Shown: positions 1-9,586 of the stretch, piece by piece
Layout of the letters: every line of letters begins with the position of its first letter
How positions within the stretch are numbered: the first letter of the stretch is position 1
Origin: Polyangiaceae bacterium
Lineage (GTDB): Bacteria > Myxococcota_A > Polyangia > Polyangiales > Polyangiaceae
Length of the DNA: 64,000 bases
NCBI GenBank assembly: GCA_016933275.1
Contig: JAFGBI010000225.1
Coordinates: 94,622-158,621, forward strand
Direction of reading: 5' to 3'
Position numbers and translations under genes: made by a program
The notes under the pieces: generated by a model
What the model saw: the letters and a program-made list of their open reading frames with translations, nothing else
Database searches by the model: none
Told to the model about the DNA's origin: nothing

Positions 1-830
1 CGGCTCCACCTTTCCGCATGGCTCGCCCCTCCTCCCCGTCAGTCTCGGTGCGTTCGACGAGTTCGTCCAGTGACGACGTAGACAAAGCGGGATCGCCGGC
101 GCAGAAGCGCGCGAACGACACCGAACAGGTAACGGGCAGGAGGTCACCCTTGGACGTGACCAGGGGCGTCCCCACCACCGCCTTGCGCATCGCCTCGGCC
201 TGGGTGGCGGTCTGCTCCGGAGTGACGCCCTCCACGGTCACGAGGAACATCCCCTCGCGCAGGTGGGTGACACGACCCGAAGCGCCGGCTGCGGCAACGA
301 GCCGGCTGCCGGCGAGCATGGCAACCGCTAGCGGAGAATCCGCGCGCGCAGAGGAGCCCGACACCTCGACGCGCACGACGAACACGGTGGTCGCACTCCC
401 CGCCGCAGCGCCGCCCACGACCGACTCGTGACGATGGAGACGCGCGGGGCGAAGGCTCGGCGTCGAGTAGGGAACGGCGTCGGCTCGCCCCGGGATCAAC
501 GCGTCCGCGCGCCGCGGCGGATCGGGACAGGCAGTGAATGGATGCGGCGGCTCGCCCGCCGTCGCATCGAGCGGCCGCGCCCCGTTCGGCGAGCCTGCCC
601 TGCGGCGAGCGAGCTCGCGCCAGAGAAGGACCGTCACCAGCACGGCAAGAACGATCGTTGCCCACGTCACGACCAAGGAGAGGATGGCGCTGCCGAGACG
701 GAATTGGAAGCTCGTCGCGGCCTTTCTCCCGACCGCTCCAGTTCTGGCCGGTCCCGGACGAGAGCCCGCGCTCCTCGACGAGAGCGGGTGGGGTGGCGGT
801 ATCGGCCAACCTCCGCCGGCGCCGCGGCGC
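1..830 (-). CDS. Membrane protein with degenerate GGDEF-like domain (3' partial at window edge; start codon uncertain)
   Basis: Minus-strand frame reads a TM segment (FRLGSAILSLVVTWATIVLAVLVTVLLWRELARRR) then a GGDEF-like C-terminus (..SPLAVAMLAGSRLVAAAGASGRVTHLREGMFLVTVEGVTPEQTATQAEAMRKAVVGTPLVTSKGDLLPVTCSVSFARF..LDELVERTETDGEEGRAMRKGG); GGDEF signature replaced by REGMF. Frame open at base 1. Confidence 0.5.
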
Positions 831-909
831 TACGGCTCGGAAGGCGTACAGACGTCCGACTACCCTGGCAGGCGCAATCGGCCGACGCCCAGTCGGGGTG
901 GGTCAGCGA

Positions 910-1318
910 ACGGCGCTCGCCCTCTCAGTCGAACTCGACGGTGACTCGAGGGCGTCACGCATTGGTTCGAGCGCCATCGCTTCACTGCCGCTGTTGTCGG
1001 CGACCAGGATCACATCGAGGCGGTGAGGTCCGACGAAGTGTCCGCCTCCACGCCGGTCAGCACCTCCCAGGGTCCGCCCTCCACGCTCGCTTCCACGACG
1101 GGGCTCGGATTGGCCGCTGCGAGGTCCACCGGCTCGCCGTCATCCTTCTTCGAAACGCTGACCGCCGCTCCCAGCATCGCCGCCTCGTCACCCCCGGGCT
1201 GGCTGATCCGCAGCGCGAGCGAGCCCGTGCTCGATGGTTCGGGGTCACCACCGCACCCGAGGAGAGGCAGCAGGATGGGCGTCAGCGCGAGGAATTGCGG
1301 CAGGAGGCGTGAGCTCAC
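910..1318 (-). pseudogene. Lipoprotein with Ig-like domain, reading frame apparently broken twice near the 3' end
   Basis: ORF 1010..1318 has a lipobox (LLPLLGCGGD) and stops at DLTASM*. The adjacent frame continues GGHFVGPHRLDVILVADNSGSEAMALEPMRDALES and a third frame ends RVTVEFD*, together resembling one Ig-like domain. Confidence 0.45.
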
Positions 1319-1477
1319 AACCTACCAAGTAGCAGCGTGTTTGGCGCCCTCCACGGCCCCGGAGAGGATTCGTCGCAGGTCCACCCGAGTTGTCGCACCA
1401 GTCGGGCCCGCGCCCGCCGAGCGAGACGGGTCGGTCCCGACCCATGGCTCGCGCCGCGAGCGCCCGGAGCGCCACGA

Positions 1478-3886
1478 TCAGGGCTTTTTCTCTGGGATCC
1501 TGGCGGCCGGAGGCAAGGCGACCACGGCAGCGGCCGGCTCTGGCTCGACGCGCGGGCGCGCGCGAACCAGGCTCGCCGTGAGACGGATCCCCCACCCTTC
1601 CTCCTGCCTGAAAGCGACGGAGCCGTGACTGTTCTCGACCGCGCGGGTGAGGGCACCGAGCCCGAGGAGGCCTGGCGGTGGCTGGCTGGGCGCGAGAAGC
1701 GTCCGCCTGACGGCGCCCGTGGGCGCGCCCAGCTGCACGTCCATGATGGTCAGCTCGATCCGATACTGACGTTCCTTGAGCGTGAGGATGGGCGCCGAGC
1801 GCTTCCCATCGGCCCCGGCCGCCTCGGTGAGGAAATCGACCAGTGCGGCAGTGAGCTCCCGGCGGTGTCCGACGACGTGCGCGAGGATACGCGGTGTCTG
1901 CAGCTTGATGCGACCCTGCGTGCGACGTGAGACGTCGTCAACGACGTCCCGGAGGAGCTGCGCGAGCGAGAAGACGACCAGCGGGTCACCACGATCGGGG
2001 AGGCGCTCGATATTGGTCGAGGAGGTCTCGATGGTCGACGCGCCAGCGGCTTCCACCAACGAGACGATGGTGCCCGGCACGTCCTGGTGCACGAAACGGC
2101 GCACCGCGACCAGGAGCGCGCTGTCCGTGGGAGGTTCTCTGTGGGAGCCGATGACGACGAAGGACACCGGCTCTTCCGGCAGCGCTTCGAGGTGGAGCGC
2201 TGCCTGACCCCCCGCCCGCGTCAGCACGTCGAGGACCTCGGCGAGGGTGAGCACGCCAGGGGGGAAGTTGCCCCCCGCACCAGGAGCTGGCGCCGTCCCC
2301 CCGACCGTGAGGTAGAGACGGCGAAACGCTTCGCTCATCAGGCGGACGTCTCCGAAGGCGTCGGCGTGGACCAATCCCACGGGCGCCGCGGCGATCACCT
2401 CGTGAGCGAGGGCAAGCCGATGGAGTGCGCCGCGCGCACCATCGACCATGCTCGTGGCCCCCTGCATGGTCGTCTCCACGTCGAGCCCACCAGGCCGCCG
2501 CCACTCGGCAGCGCGATGTCGGGCGAGGCGTCGATGCCGAATGAGGTGGGCGAGGTCGTCGGCGATGCGTTGGGTGACCTCGGGATGCTGAAGGAATGCT
2601 TGCTCTGCGCTCTGACCGATCAGGCAGAGGTATCCCTCCGGCTCGCCCTGCGCCTCGAGGGGAACGAGCACCGTGGGGACATCCTTCATCGCCACGAACC
2701 CACGGTGTACATGGGGACGCCGAGCCCCAGACTCGTCCGTGAACGGCGTCCGGCGGATGTCGCGGCGCCGTTCGCTGATGATGGCCTCGGTCAGATCCCC
2801 GTTGGGGTGAACCCGCAGCCGCCAAGCGGATGCAGGCAGCTCCGCGACGAGCACTCCCTCGGCCGGGTGTACCTGGGCGACTCGGCGGGGTAGCGAGGCC
2901 CAGAACTCGCTGTCGGCGAGCTCGGTCGTCGAGGCGGGCCCGAGCTCCGCGATCTCGTGGAGCATCCTGCGAGCAGCGGCGTCGGCGCGTCGAGCCGCGA
3001 GGAACGGCGGGAGCGCCGCGAGCGACAGGCCGCTCCCGAGCGCGAGAACCGCGGAGGGGATCCCCAGGAGATAGCCGTGACCGAGGAGCCCTGCGCCCAC
3101 GAAGCCGAGCGCCCCGCCGACGGGGACCAAGCTCCCGATCAGGCGGAAGGGTGCGCGCCAGCGAGAGCGGGCGACCAAGAGCAGGAGCGCCGCCAGCACG
3201 GTGGTACCGAGGGCGGTGAACCCCGACGCGAGGTGCCGTCGCGGGCGATCCTCGACGGCGGCAGCGACCGCCGCCGCCACCCGGTTCGCGAACGGGCCAC
3301 GCCCGACGCCGACGCTCCACATCGGCTCCTCGATGGCGACGACGGCGATCCGCTGGCGGAGCGCGCCTTCGGGCACGCGCCCGGACGTGACCTCGGACAG
3401 GGGAACGGCGGGGATGGCCTGGAAGCTCCGCGGCGCCACCCAAGGCGCCTTCTCTATCCCGAACGCGGCCAGCGTCGCCCGGTCTGCCGCCCGCGGAACC
3501 CACCCCACCACGTAGCCACCCGCCGTGGTCCGAACCGCCCCGCGAGGCAGGGCGGCGACCGGCCGTCGCCCGCCGATGCTGTCCGCTATCCGACAGAGAT
3601 CCTGCGCGGGTGGGACCACGAGCGCCCCTTTGGCGCCTCCGCGCTGAAGCGCGTCGGTGAGCCGCCCCGCGCATCCGTCTCGAATAGCGACGTCATCCAG
3701 CATCAGGAGGATGACGCTGGCCGGTGGCTCGCTGCGCCCGAGGGCCACCAAGAGCTGTCCGTTGACCAGATCATCGAGCCGCTGGAGGGGAGCGAGGACC
3801 CCGACGAGGAACACGACGGCGCACGCGATCGCTTCGAGGGGAACCACGCTCCAGAACGGGTGCTGACTCCGAGTCGGGGTCTGCAT
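1478..3886 (-). CDS. CHASE2-like sensor protein with three TM helices and C-terminal histidine-kinase-like region
   Basis: Within ORF 1478..4219; start MQTPTRSQHPFW at 3886. CHASE2-like VFLVGVLAPLQRLDDLVNGQLLVALGRSEPPASVILLMLDDVAIRD, three hydrophobic helices, C-terminal ATPase-like LGLGALTRAVENSHGSVAFRQEEGWGIRLTASL. Confidence 0.7.
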   Translation of the reverse strand: MQTPTRSQHPFWSVVPLEAIACAVVFLVGVLAPLQRLDDLVNGQLLVALGRSEPPASVILLMLDDVAIRDGCAGRLTDALQRGGAKGALVVPPAQDLCRIADSIGGRRPVAALPRGAVRTTAGGYVVGWVPRAADRATLAAFGIEKAPWVAPRSFQAIPAVPLSEVTSGRVPEGALRQRIAVVAIEEPMWSVGVGRGPFANRVAAAVAAAVEDRPRRHLASGFTALGTTVLAALLLLVARSRWRAPFRLIGSLVPVGGALGFVGAGLLGHGYLLGIPSAVLALGSGLSLAALPPFLAARRADAAARRMLHEIAELGPASTTELADSEFWASLPRRVAQVHPAEGVLVAELPASAWRLRVHPNGDLTEAIISERRRDIRRTPFTDESGARRPHVHRGFVAMKDVPTVLVPLEAQGEPEGYLCLIGQSAEQAFLQHPEVTQRIADDLAHLIRHRRLARHRAAEWRRPGGLDVETTMQGATSMVDGARGALHRLALAHEVIAAAPVGLVHADAFGDVRLMSEAFRRLYLTVGGTAPAPGAGGNFPPGVLTLAEVLDVLTRAGGQAALHLEALPEEPVSFVVIGSHREPPTDSALLVAVRRFVHQDVPGTIVSLVEAAGASTIETSSTNIERLPDRGDPLVVFSLAQLLRDVVDDVSRRTQGRIKLQTPRILAHVVGHRRELTAALVDFLTEAAGADGKRSAPILTLKERQYRIELTIMDVQLGAPTGAVRRTLLAPSQPPPGLLGLGALTRAVENSHGSVAFRQEEGWGIRLTASLVRARPRVEPEPAAAVVALPPAARIPEKKP

Positions 3887-4067
3887 CGGGCGCGGGCGCA
3901 GATACCGGCGCGGCACGCGATGCTTGCGGGGCGAGAGGCCGAACAAGATGACCCAACCCTGGCGCTGCGAGCACTTATCGAAGCGATCGTGCCGAGCAGA
4001 ACCAAAGGATGATACTACCCGAGCGCTGGCTAGGCGGCCAACCAGGAGTCGCGTAGCCTTGTCGGCG

Positions 4068-7000
4068 GTGCTGACGACTGGCTTGCTGGAACTCGGGACC
4101 GCGGCTCTCGCGCCGTTCGACCTCGGGGGGTTCGTGATCCAGGCCCTGCCCTCGAACGGGCTCGACCGGAGCCTGCACGCCCCCGTACTGATCGGGCTCG
4201 TCTTCCTCACCTTCTTCAAGGAGACCTACGGCTGGACCTACGCTGGCATCGTGGTGCCCGGGTACCTCGCCACGGTCTTCGTCGTGGCTCCCATCACGGG
4301 GATCCTCGTCTGCGTTGAGTCGGTGGTGGCCTACCTCCTCGCCGCCCTCGCCGGGCGCTGGATCCCGACGACCGGCGCCTGGTCGAGCTTCTTCGGGCGG
4401 GAGCGTTTCCTCCTCATCATCATCTGCGCCGTGCTCGTCCGCCTCGCCATGGAGGCGTCCTTCATCCCGCGATTGGTCGACGCGATGGAGCTGCCCCACT
4501 CACGGGAGCTCTACAGCATCGGTCTGGTGCTGATCCCCTTGGTCGCGAACAGCTTCTGGAACGCGGGGCTCATCTCGGCTCTCCCGCGCGTCGCGATCTC
4601 GACGGCGCTCACCGGGGCGACGGTGGTCTTCGTCCTGATGCCGTTCACCAACTTCACGGTCTCGCGGTTCCAGGTAGCCAACGAGAGTGTCTCGCTCCTG
4701 TTCCTCGAGACGCCGCACGCCTATGTCATCCTGATCCTCGGTTCGATCATCGCAGCTCGCGACAACGTCAACTACGGCTGGGACTACAACGGGATCCTCG
4801 TTCCCGCGCTGCTCGCGGTCGCGTGCTACCAACCGACCAAGCTCGTCACGACGGTGATCGAGGCGCTGATCGTGCTGTGGCTGTCCGAGTTCATCACCAA
4901 GCACGGCCCCTTGTCGCGAGTGCTGATGGTCGGGTCACGCCGCATGCTGCTCGCCTACTCCGTCGGCTTCGTCGTCAAGTGGGTGCTGGGACAAATCGCC
5001 CTCGTCGTCGCCCCTGACGTCGAGATGATCGACTACTTCGGCTTCGGGTACCTGCTGCCGACCCTCCTCGCCGTCAAGATGTGGAACTCGGACCGCATCG
5101 GCGCGACATTGATGCCGACGATCCAGGTAGCAGTCACCGCCTTTCTCGCGGGAAATATCCTGGCCTTCGGCCTGCGAACCATCTTCCCCCAGCAGACGTC
5201 GACCGAGTGGCGCAGCAACCCGAGCACCGCGACCCACGAAGTCTCTCTCGAACTGATGCTGGGAGACAGCGCACCTGCCCCGACGCCCGTGCGAGCCGCC
5301 TGGGGCAAGGTCACGCCAGGCCAACAGGCGCTCGCCATCCTTGAGGAGCTCGTGGGAGCGGAGGAGCCCAAGACGCAGCTGGCCGCCGAATGGAGCCCGG
5401 GGATCGCCCTCACGCGCCGCGACTCGGGTTGGTGGACGTTGGTGCCGCGCTCGACCGATCCGGACGCGGACGAGATCGCGCCACGCATCGCGTTCCGTTT
5501 GCCGGTGGGCAGAACCGCACCTTGGCTCGTGGTCGTCGATGCGGACAGGGTTGCGGCGCCCGCGATCGTCGTCGCCACCGAAGTCGCAGAACGAACGCGC
5601 GCACGTGCAGTCGTGGTCCGGTCGCGTCTGTCTTCGGTGAAGAGCCATGACGATGCCTTCCTCGCCGCCGCCGCGCCGCTGCTCGGGGTCGCGCACATCC
5701 TCCAGCTCACCTCGGGCGGCACGACGCCGAGCCTGGAGCTGTCCGGGAATCTCCCCGCCGGCCTCGATCTCGCCTGGGTCAGTGAGCTGCTCGGACACGA
5801 GGTGAGCCTCTCCTGGCGCGCGTCGGCGAACACCGACAGCCCCCTGGCCGAGGCGTTGGTCTTGCGCGTGCCCGACGGCATGTCCACTGCCGCGGCGGCC
5901 AAGATATGGGGCACGCCTCCCCTCGACGACTGGGAAGGGTCGCTCGCGGGTGCGCTCGGGGAGCGGATCGAGGCGCTCACCACCGTGGCGCCCGGCGCAT
6001 TTCGCCGGCCGACCGTCGAGGAGCTGCGCGTCTACGGCAAGGGCCTGCTCCCGCTCGTCCTTGAAGGGAGGGAGCCGACGCCATGGGCACGAGCGCTCGC
6101 CCTCCACCTCGGGTTCTCGTTCGCTCGCGTGGATGACGACGCAGGCTGGGTCCTCTACGAGCCGCCGAGCGCGGAGCGGCGTGGCGCGGCCACGGTCGCC
6201 GTGCAGGCAGCGGCCCGCGCGAAGGCCCGCGCCTCCGGCGGTCGTGTCCTCATCGAGATCGCAGCACCCCGCTGGGAATCCGGGGTGGTGGACGCCGGAT
6301 TCGCGCTGGCACGCGCGGTCCGTGCCGACGGCTTGCTCATCCACGGCGCGTTGCCGACGGCGGGGCCGAACCGGGTCGCGGACGTGCGCCATGCCAACGG
6401 CGCCCAATCGTATTTCCAGCTCGCTCACGAGATCTGGCTGCAGGGTGGAAACCACACGGCGGTCGTCTACGGGATCGCGCCAGGTCGCCAGGTGAGCGCC
6501 GACGTCGTCGTCGCCTTCGATCGCCCTCTCCCGTCAGCGACGGTAGGACCGGACTGGAGTCGCCGGGTCATCGACCCCCTGGTCGCTTCCGGACTCACCG
6601 TCAAGGCCGTCGACCGCAGCCTCGAGCTCGAACCGTTCATGGCCGCGACGGACCCTACCATGGGGTACTCGCGTCGGTTCGCGCCGGATCAGTCCCTCGT
6701 CGTGTGGCTGACGGAGCGAACCCGCGAGGAGCTCCTGGCGGGGCTGGACGATCGGATCGCGAGCGAGCGGCTCGAGCGGCTCGGGCGCACGTTCGCCACC
6801 GCCTCCGTCGCGGGGCGCGCCCTCGAGCTCGCGCGCTGTCTGCCGCAAGCCGTGCGGCCCGCGGCAGACTGTCCGAGATTGCCGAGCACATGCCAGAGCT
6901 CCCTTCTGGTGGACGGGCTCGTGGCCCATGCAGAGAACAACAACCCATTTGCCCTGCGCGCGGCCCTCGCCGGTCCCCACGGTTGCCACGTGGAGACGCT

Positions 7001-7178
7001 CCGTGACGTGGTGTCGGAGCGCGCCTGGGTGCTCGTGGCCGGAGGCGATCGAGTCGAGCTCGTACCCCTGCGCCATGGCGCCATCGCCGCGCCCACGCGC
7101 ACGGTGACTTCGCGACCAGAGGTGGAGGCAGCGATGGCGCTCGCCTTGCGCCGGATCCGGGTCGGGGTCGCGCCATGA
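4068..7178 (+). CDS. PgsC/CapC-like poly-gamma-glutamate-type membrane protein with two PgsC-like repeats and a large C-terminal soluble region
   Basis: Two PgsC-like modules (KETYGWTYAGIVVPGYLATVFVV.. and NVNYGWDYNGILVPALLAVACYQP..), each followed by several TM helices; ~550 aa soluble C-terminus. Probable GTG start at 4068 (track ORF starts at 3924). Confidence 0.7.
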   Translation: MLTTGLLELGTAALAPFDLGGFVIQALPSNGLDRSLHAPVLIGLVFLTFFKETYGWTYAGIVVPGYLATVFVVAPITGILVCVESVVAYLLAALAGRWIPTTGAWSSFFGRERFLLIIICAVLVRLAMEASFIPRLVDAMELPHSRELYSIGLVLIPLVANSFWNAGLISALPRVAISTALTGATVVFVLMPFTNFTVSRFQVANESVSLLFLETPHAYVILILGSIIAARDNVNYGWDYNGILVPALLAVACYQPTKLVTTVIEALIVLWLSEFITKHGPLSRVLMVGSRRMLLAYSVGFVVKWVLGQIALVVAPDVEMIDYFGFGYLLPTLLAVKMWNSDRIGATLMPTIQVAVTAFLAGNILAFGLRTIFPQQTSTEWRSNPSTATHEVSLELMLGDSAPAPTPVRAAWGKVTPGQQALAILEELVGAEEPKTQLAAEWSPGIALTRRDSGWWTLVPRSTDPDADEIAPRIAFRLPVGRTAPWLVVVDADRVAAPAIVVATEVAERTRARAVVVRSRLSSVKSHDDAFLAAAAPLLGVAHILQLTSGGTTPSLELSGNLPAGLDLAWVSELLGHEVSLSWRASANTDSPLAEALVLRVPDGMSTAAAAKIWGTPPLDDWEGSLAGALGERIEALTTVAPGAFRRPTVEELRVYGKGLLPLVLEGREPTPWARALALHLGFSFARVDDDAGWVLYEPPSAERRGAATVAVQAAARAKARASGGRVLIEIAAPRWESGVVDAGFALARAVRADGLLIHGALPTAGPNRVADVRHANGAQSYFQLAHEIWLQGGNHTAVVYGIAPGRQVSADVVVAFDRPLPSATVGPDWSRRVIDPLVASGLTVKAVDRSLELEPFMAATDPTMGYSRRFAPDQSLVVWLTERTREELLAGLDDRIASERLERLGRTFATASVAGRALELARCLPQAVRPAADCPRLPSTCQSSLLVDGLVAHAENNNPFALRAALAGPHGCHVETLRDVVSERAWVLVAGGDRVELVPLRHGAIAAPTRTVTSRPEVEAAMALALRRIRVGVAP

Positions 7179-9586
7179 CCCGCTGGCTCATCGTGGCCTT
7201 TCTGCTCGGCATGGTCGGGCTGGCCCTCGTGGGGATTCGATCCAGCAGCACTGGCAAGGGGCCGAGCGACGAGATCCTGAGCTACGAGCTGTCCGGCGGG
7301 CGGGGCGTAGCGGTAGGAGTCCCCGCGGGGATCCCGCGGGTGTTCCTCACCTCCTGGCTCGTGATCGCACCGGAGACCGCACACGACCCGACCCACCAAT
7401 ACTCCTACGGCATCGACATCGAGCTGATCGGCATCGACGGCGCGCTGGTGTCGCACGAGCGTGAGGATGTGGTGAGTCGGGTGAGCGGCGAGCCGGATTC
7501 ACCCATCGAGCTCGGTCGTTTCAGCGCCCGTCTCGTCGATTCCCCTGAGTGGGTGACCGACTCACGCTCGCGCACCGTCGAATTGAGCGCGCTCGCCGGC
7601 AAGCGAGGCTCGGTTCGCGTCCGTGCGACTGGTGACCGTCCGGTGCTCGTCCGCCTCGTCTACGCGGAGCCGCGATCGAGCCTCGCACGGAGGTTGCGGG
7701 AACGGACTCTGAACGCCCGAGAGCGCGCCCGCCGGGTGGATGGACGATCCGCGCTGGGTTTCGGTGATCTCACTGCGGACGCGCACGACCGCGCGCTGGG
7801 CGCCTGGGGACGCCGCCTCACGGCACGAGGCCGCGCGGGAACCGATTTCGTGAGTCGACGCCTCCTCGTCGGGGACTTCCGGGCCGACACCAACGATCCA
7901 CACGTGCCCGACCCGGTGGTCATCGGACCGGAGCGGCTCGCCGTCTTCAACGCGAACGGCCCCCTCACCCTGCGCGTCGAGGCGCCTCCCCGCACCCAGA
8001 TCATCGCCGTCGAGGGTACCGCCGAGCCGACTACCCAAGTGGTGGGCGACAGCGGGCTCGTGGACCTCACGCTCCTTGGTGCGGGCCCGCGCGCGGTGCG
8101 GATCAGCGCTGCCCCCCCGGTTGCCGCTCGCTTCGAGGCGAGCCTCGCGGACGCGGCGCGGCTCCTGGGGGTAGTGCCGAAGCGCCCCCGCGGCACCCTG
8201 CTCGAGGTTTCCCCGGCCGTGCTGCGACACCGCTACTTCGCGTTGGATCCGACGGGCCCGGTCCTGCTAGACGTGTTTCCGGGGCAGGACCGGGTGGGGT
8301 TGACCGTTCGGGGAGTGGCAGAAGGCGGGGGCCGGGATCCCCTGCCCGTGGAGCTGACGGTGAAGTGGATCGGAACGGGACCGATGCCCATCGAGGCCGT
8401 GGAGCGAACGAACCTCGATCGGTCCGTCATCGAGCGAATCGGCGAAACCGCGGTGAGCGAGCCGCTCATGGCCCTCTTGCGCGTCCCGAAGGGCGCGGCA
8501 CGCCTGGAGATCACCGGCTCGGCGGCGACCCTCGCGAGCTTCTGGACGCGGGAACCGGACGTGGCAGATCCGCTCCCCTTGCCCGGATACGACGTGGAGC
8601 TCGGACCCGAGCTCACGTTTCGCTACGCGCCGCGACAACCGCGCACCTGGGCCACGCTCCTCCCGGCCAACACGGGGGCGCTGGCGCGCGCGGGACGGGA
8701 GGTGCGAGTCGAGGTGTACCCGCGGATCGATCCCTTGCGGAGTCGTGCGGGGGCGTTGGCCTTCGATCGCCCGCTCCAGCCCCGCGGGGACCCGCTCTCC
8801 CGACGTCTGCTCACCCCGATCTGGTTTGGCGCGGGAGCTCCATTCGAGTCGCACTACCTGACGCCCCTCTACGAGAAGCCCACTCGGGTCACGGTCCCCG
8901 AGCGAGGGCTCAGGGCTGGCCGCCTGGCGATACTGTACCGAACCGAGGCGGAGCGGCTGGGCGAGGAGCTCACCCTGCTGGCGGGAGGCGAGGTGGTGGC
9001 GAAGCGCGAGATCCTGTCTCGAAATGGGGAGCTCCAGGTGCTCCTCACCCCGGGCAGCCGGGAGCTCCAGCTGGTGGGGCTCGGCGAGGGTGGGTTTGGC
9101 CTGGTCGATGCGCCGCCAACGAGCGGGGGCGAGGTATTCCGCTCCCAGCGGGTCGTAGCCCTCATGCCGGGCAGCGAGGTATCCTTCGGCTTCGACTGGC
9201 GCGCAGGAGAGCTCGGGAGCCTGCGGCTATTCTTCGTGAGCGAGGGCGGCCCGGCGCCGTATCGAGTGGGGTTCATGATCGACCGGGGCGACGTAGGGCG
9301 GGCGGAGAGCAGGCTCCTCCGCCGGATCACGGAGCTCGAGGGAACCATCGGGGGCCGCACGGGGACGAGGGGCCGCGGCTTGCTCTGGGAGGCCGGCAGC
9401 CGACCGGGTGAGGGTCGCTGGTCCGATGCCGTGGGATCGGCGCGGATCGCCATTGGCGACGATCTCGGCCCCGGCCGACACGAGCTCGTCCTCCGCGGGC
9501 TTCCGGTTCAGGGAGCCGCTCCGCTCTGGGTGCGTGGCGTGGTCGTCGGTGCGTTCGAGAGCCCCGCGGAGGAGGCGGGGCCGTGA
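7175..9586 (+). CDS. Membrane-anchored periplasmic protein in pgs-like operon
   Basis: ATGA overlap with upstream gene; N-terminal TM MTRWLIVAFLLGMVGLALVGIRSS; rest beta-rich, no recognised family. Confidence 0.6.
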   Translation: MTRWLIVAFLLGMVGLALVGIRSSSTGKGPSDEILSYELSGGRGVAVGVPAGIPRVFLTSWLVIAPETAHDPTHQYSYGIDIELIGIDGALVSHEREDVVSRVSGEPDSPIELGRFSARLVDSPEWVTDSRSRTVELSALAGKRGSVRVRATGDRPVLVRLVYAEPRSSLARRLRERTLNARERARRVDGRSALGFGDLTADAHDRALGAWGRRLTARGRAGTDFVSRRLLVGDFRADTNDPHVPDPVVIGPERLAVFNANGPLTLRVEAPPRTQIIAVEGTAEPTTQVVGDSGLVDLTLLGAGPRAVRISAAPPVAARFEASLADAARLLGVVPKRPRGTLLEVSPAVLRHRYFALDPTGPVLLDVFPGQDRVGLTVRGVAEGGGRDPLPVELTVKWIGTGPMPIEAVERTNLDRSVIERIGETAVSEPLMALLRVPKGAARLEITGSAATLASFWTREPDVADPLPLPGYDVELGPELTFRYAPRQPRTWATLLPANTGALARAGREVRVEVYPRIDPLRSRAGALAFDRPLQPRGDPLSRRLLTPIWFGAGAPFESHYLTPLYEKPTRVTVPERGLRAGRLAILYRTEAERLGEELTLLAGGEVVAKREILSRNGELQVLLTPGSRELQLVGLGEGGFGLVDAPPTSGGEVFRSQRVVALMPGSEVSFGFDWRAGELGSLRLFFVSEGGPAPYRVGFMIDRGDVGRAESRLLRRITELEGTIGGRTGTRGRGLLWEAGSRPGEGRWSDAVGSARIAIGDDLGPGRHELVLRGLPVQGAAPLWVRGVVVGAFESPAEEAGP

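Noticed and set aside
910-1030. von Willebrand factor A start (LDVILVADNSGS resembling a MIDAS DxSGS)
   Set aside because: The segment ends ~25 aa later and the next frame gives a beta-strand C-terminus RVTVEFD*. The context (GGPWEVLTG..GHFVGPHRLDVILVADNSGSEA) fits an Ig-like domain better.
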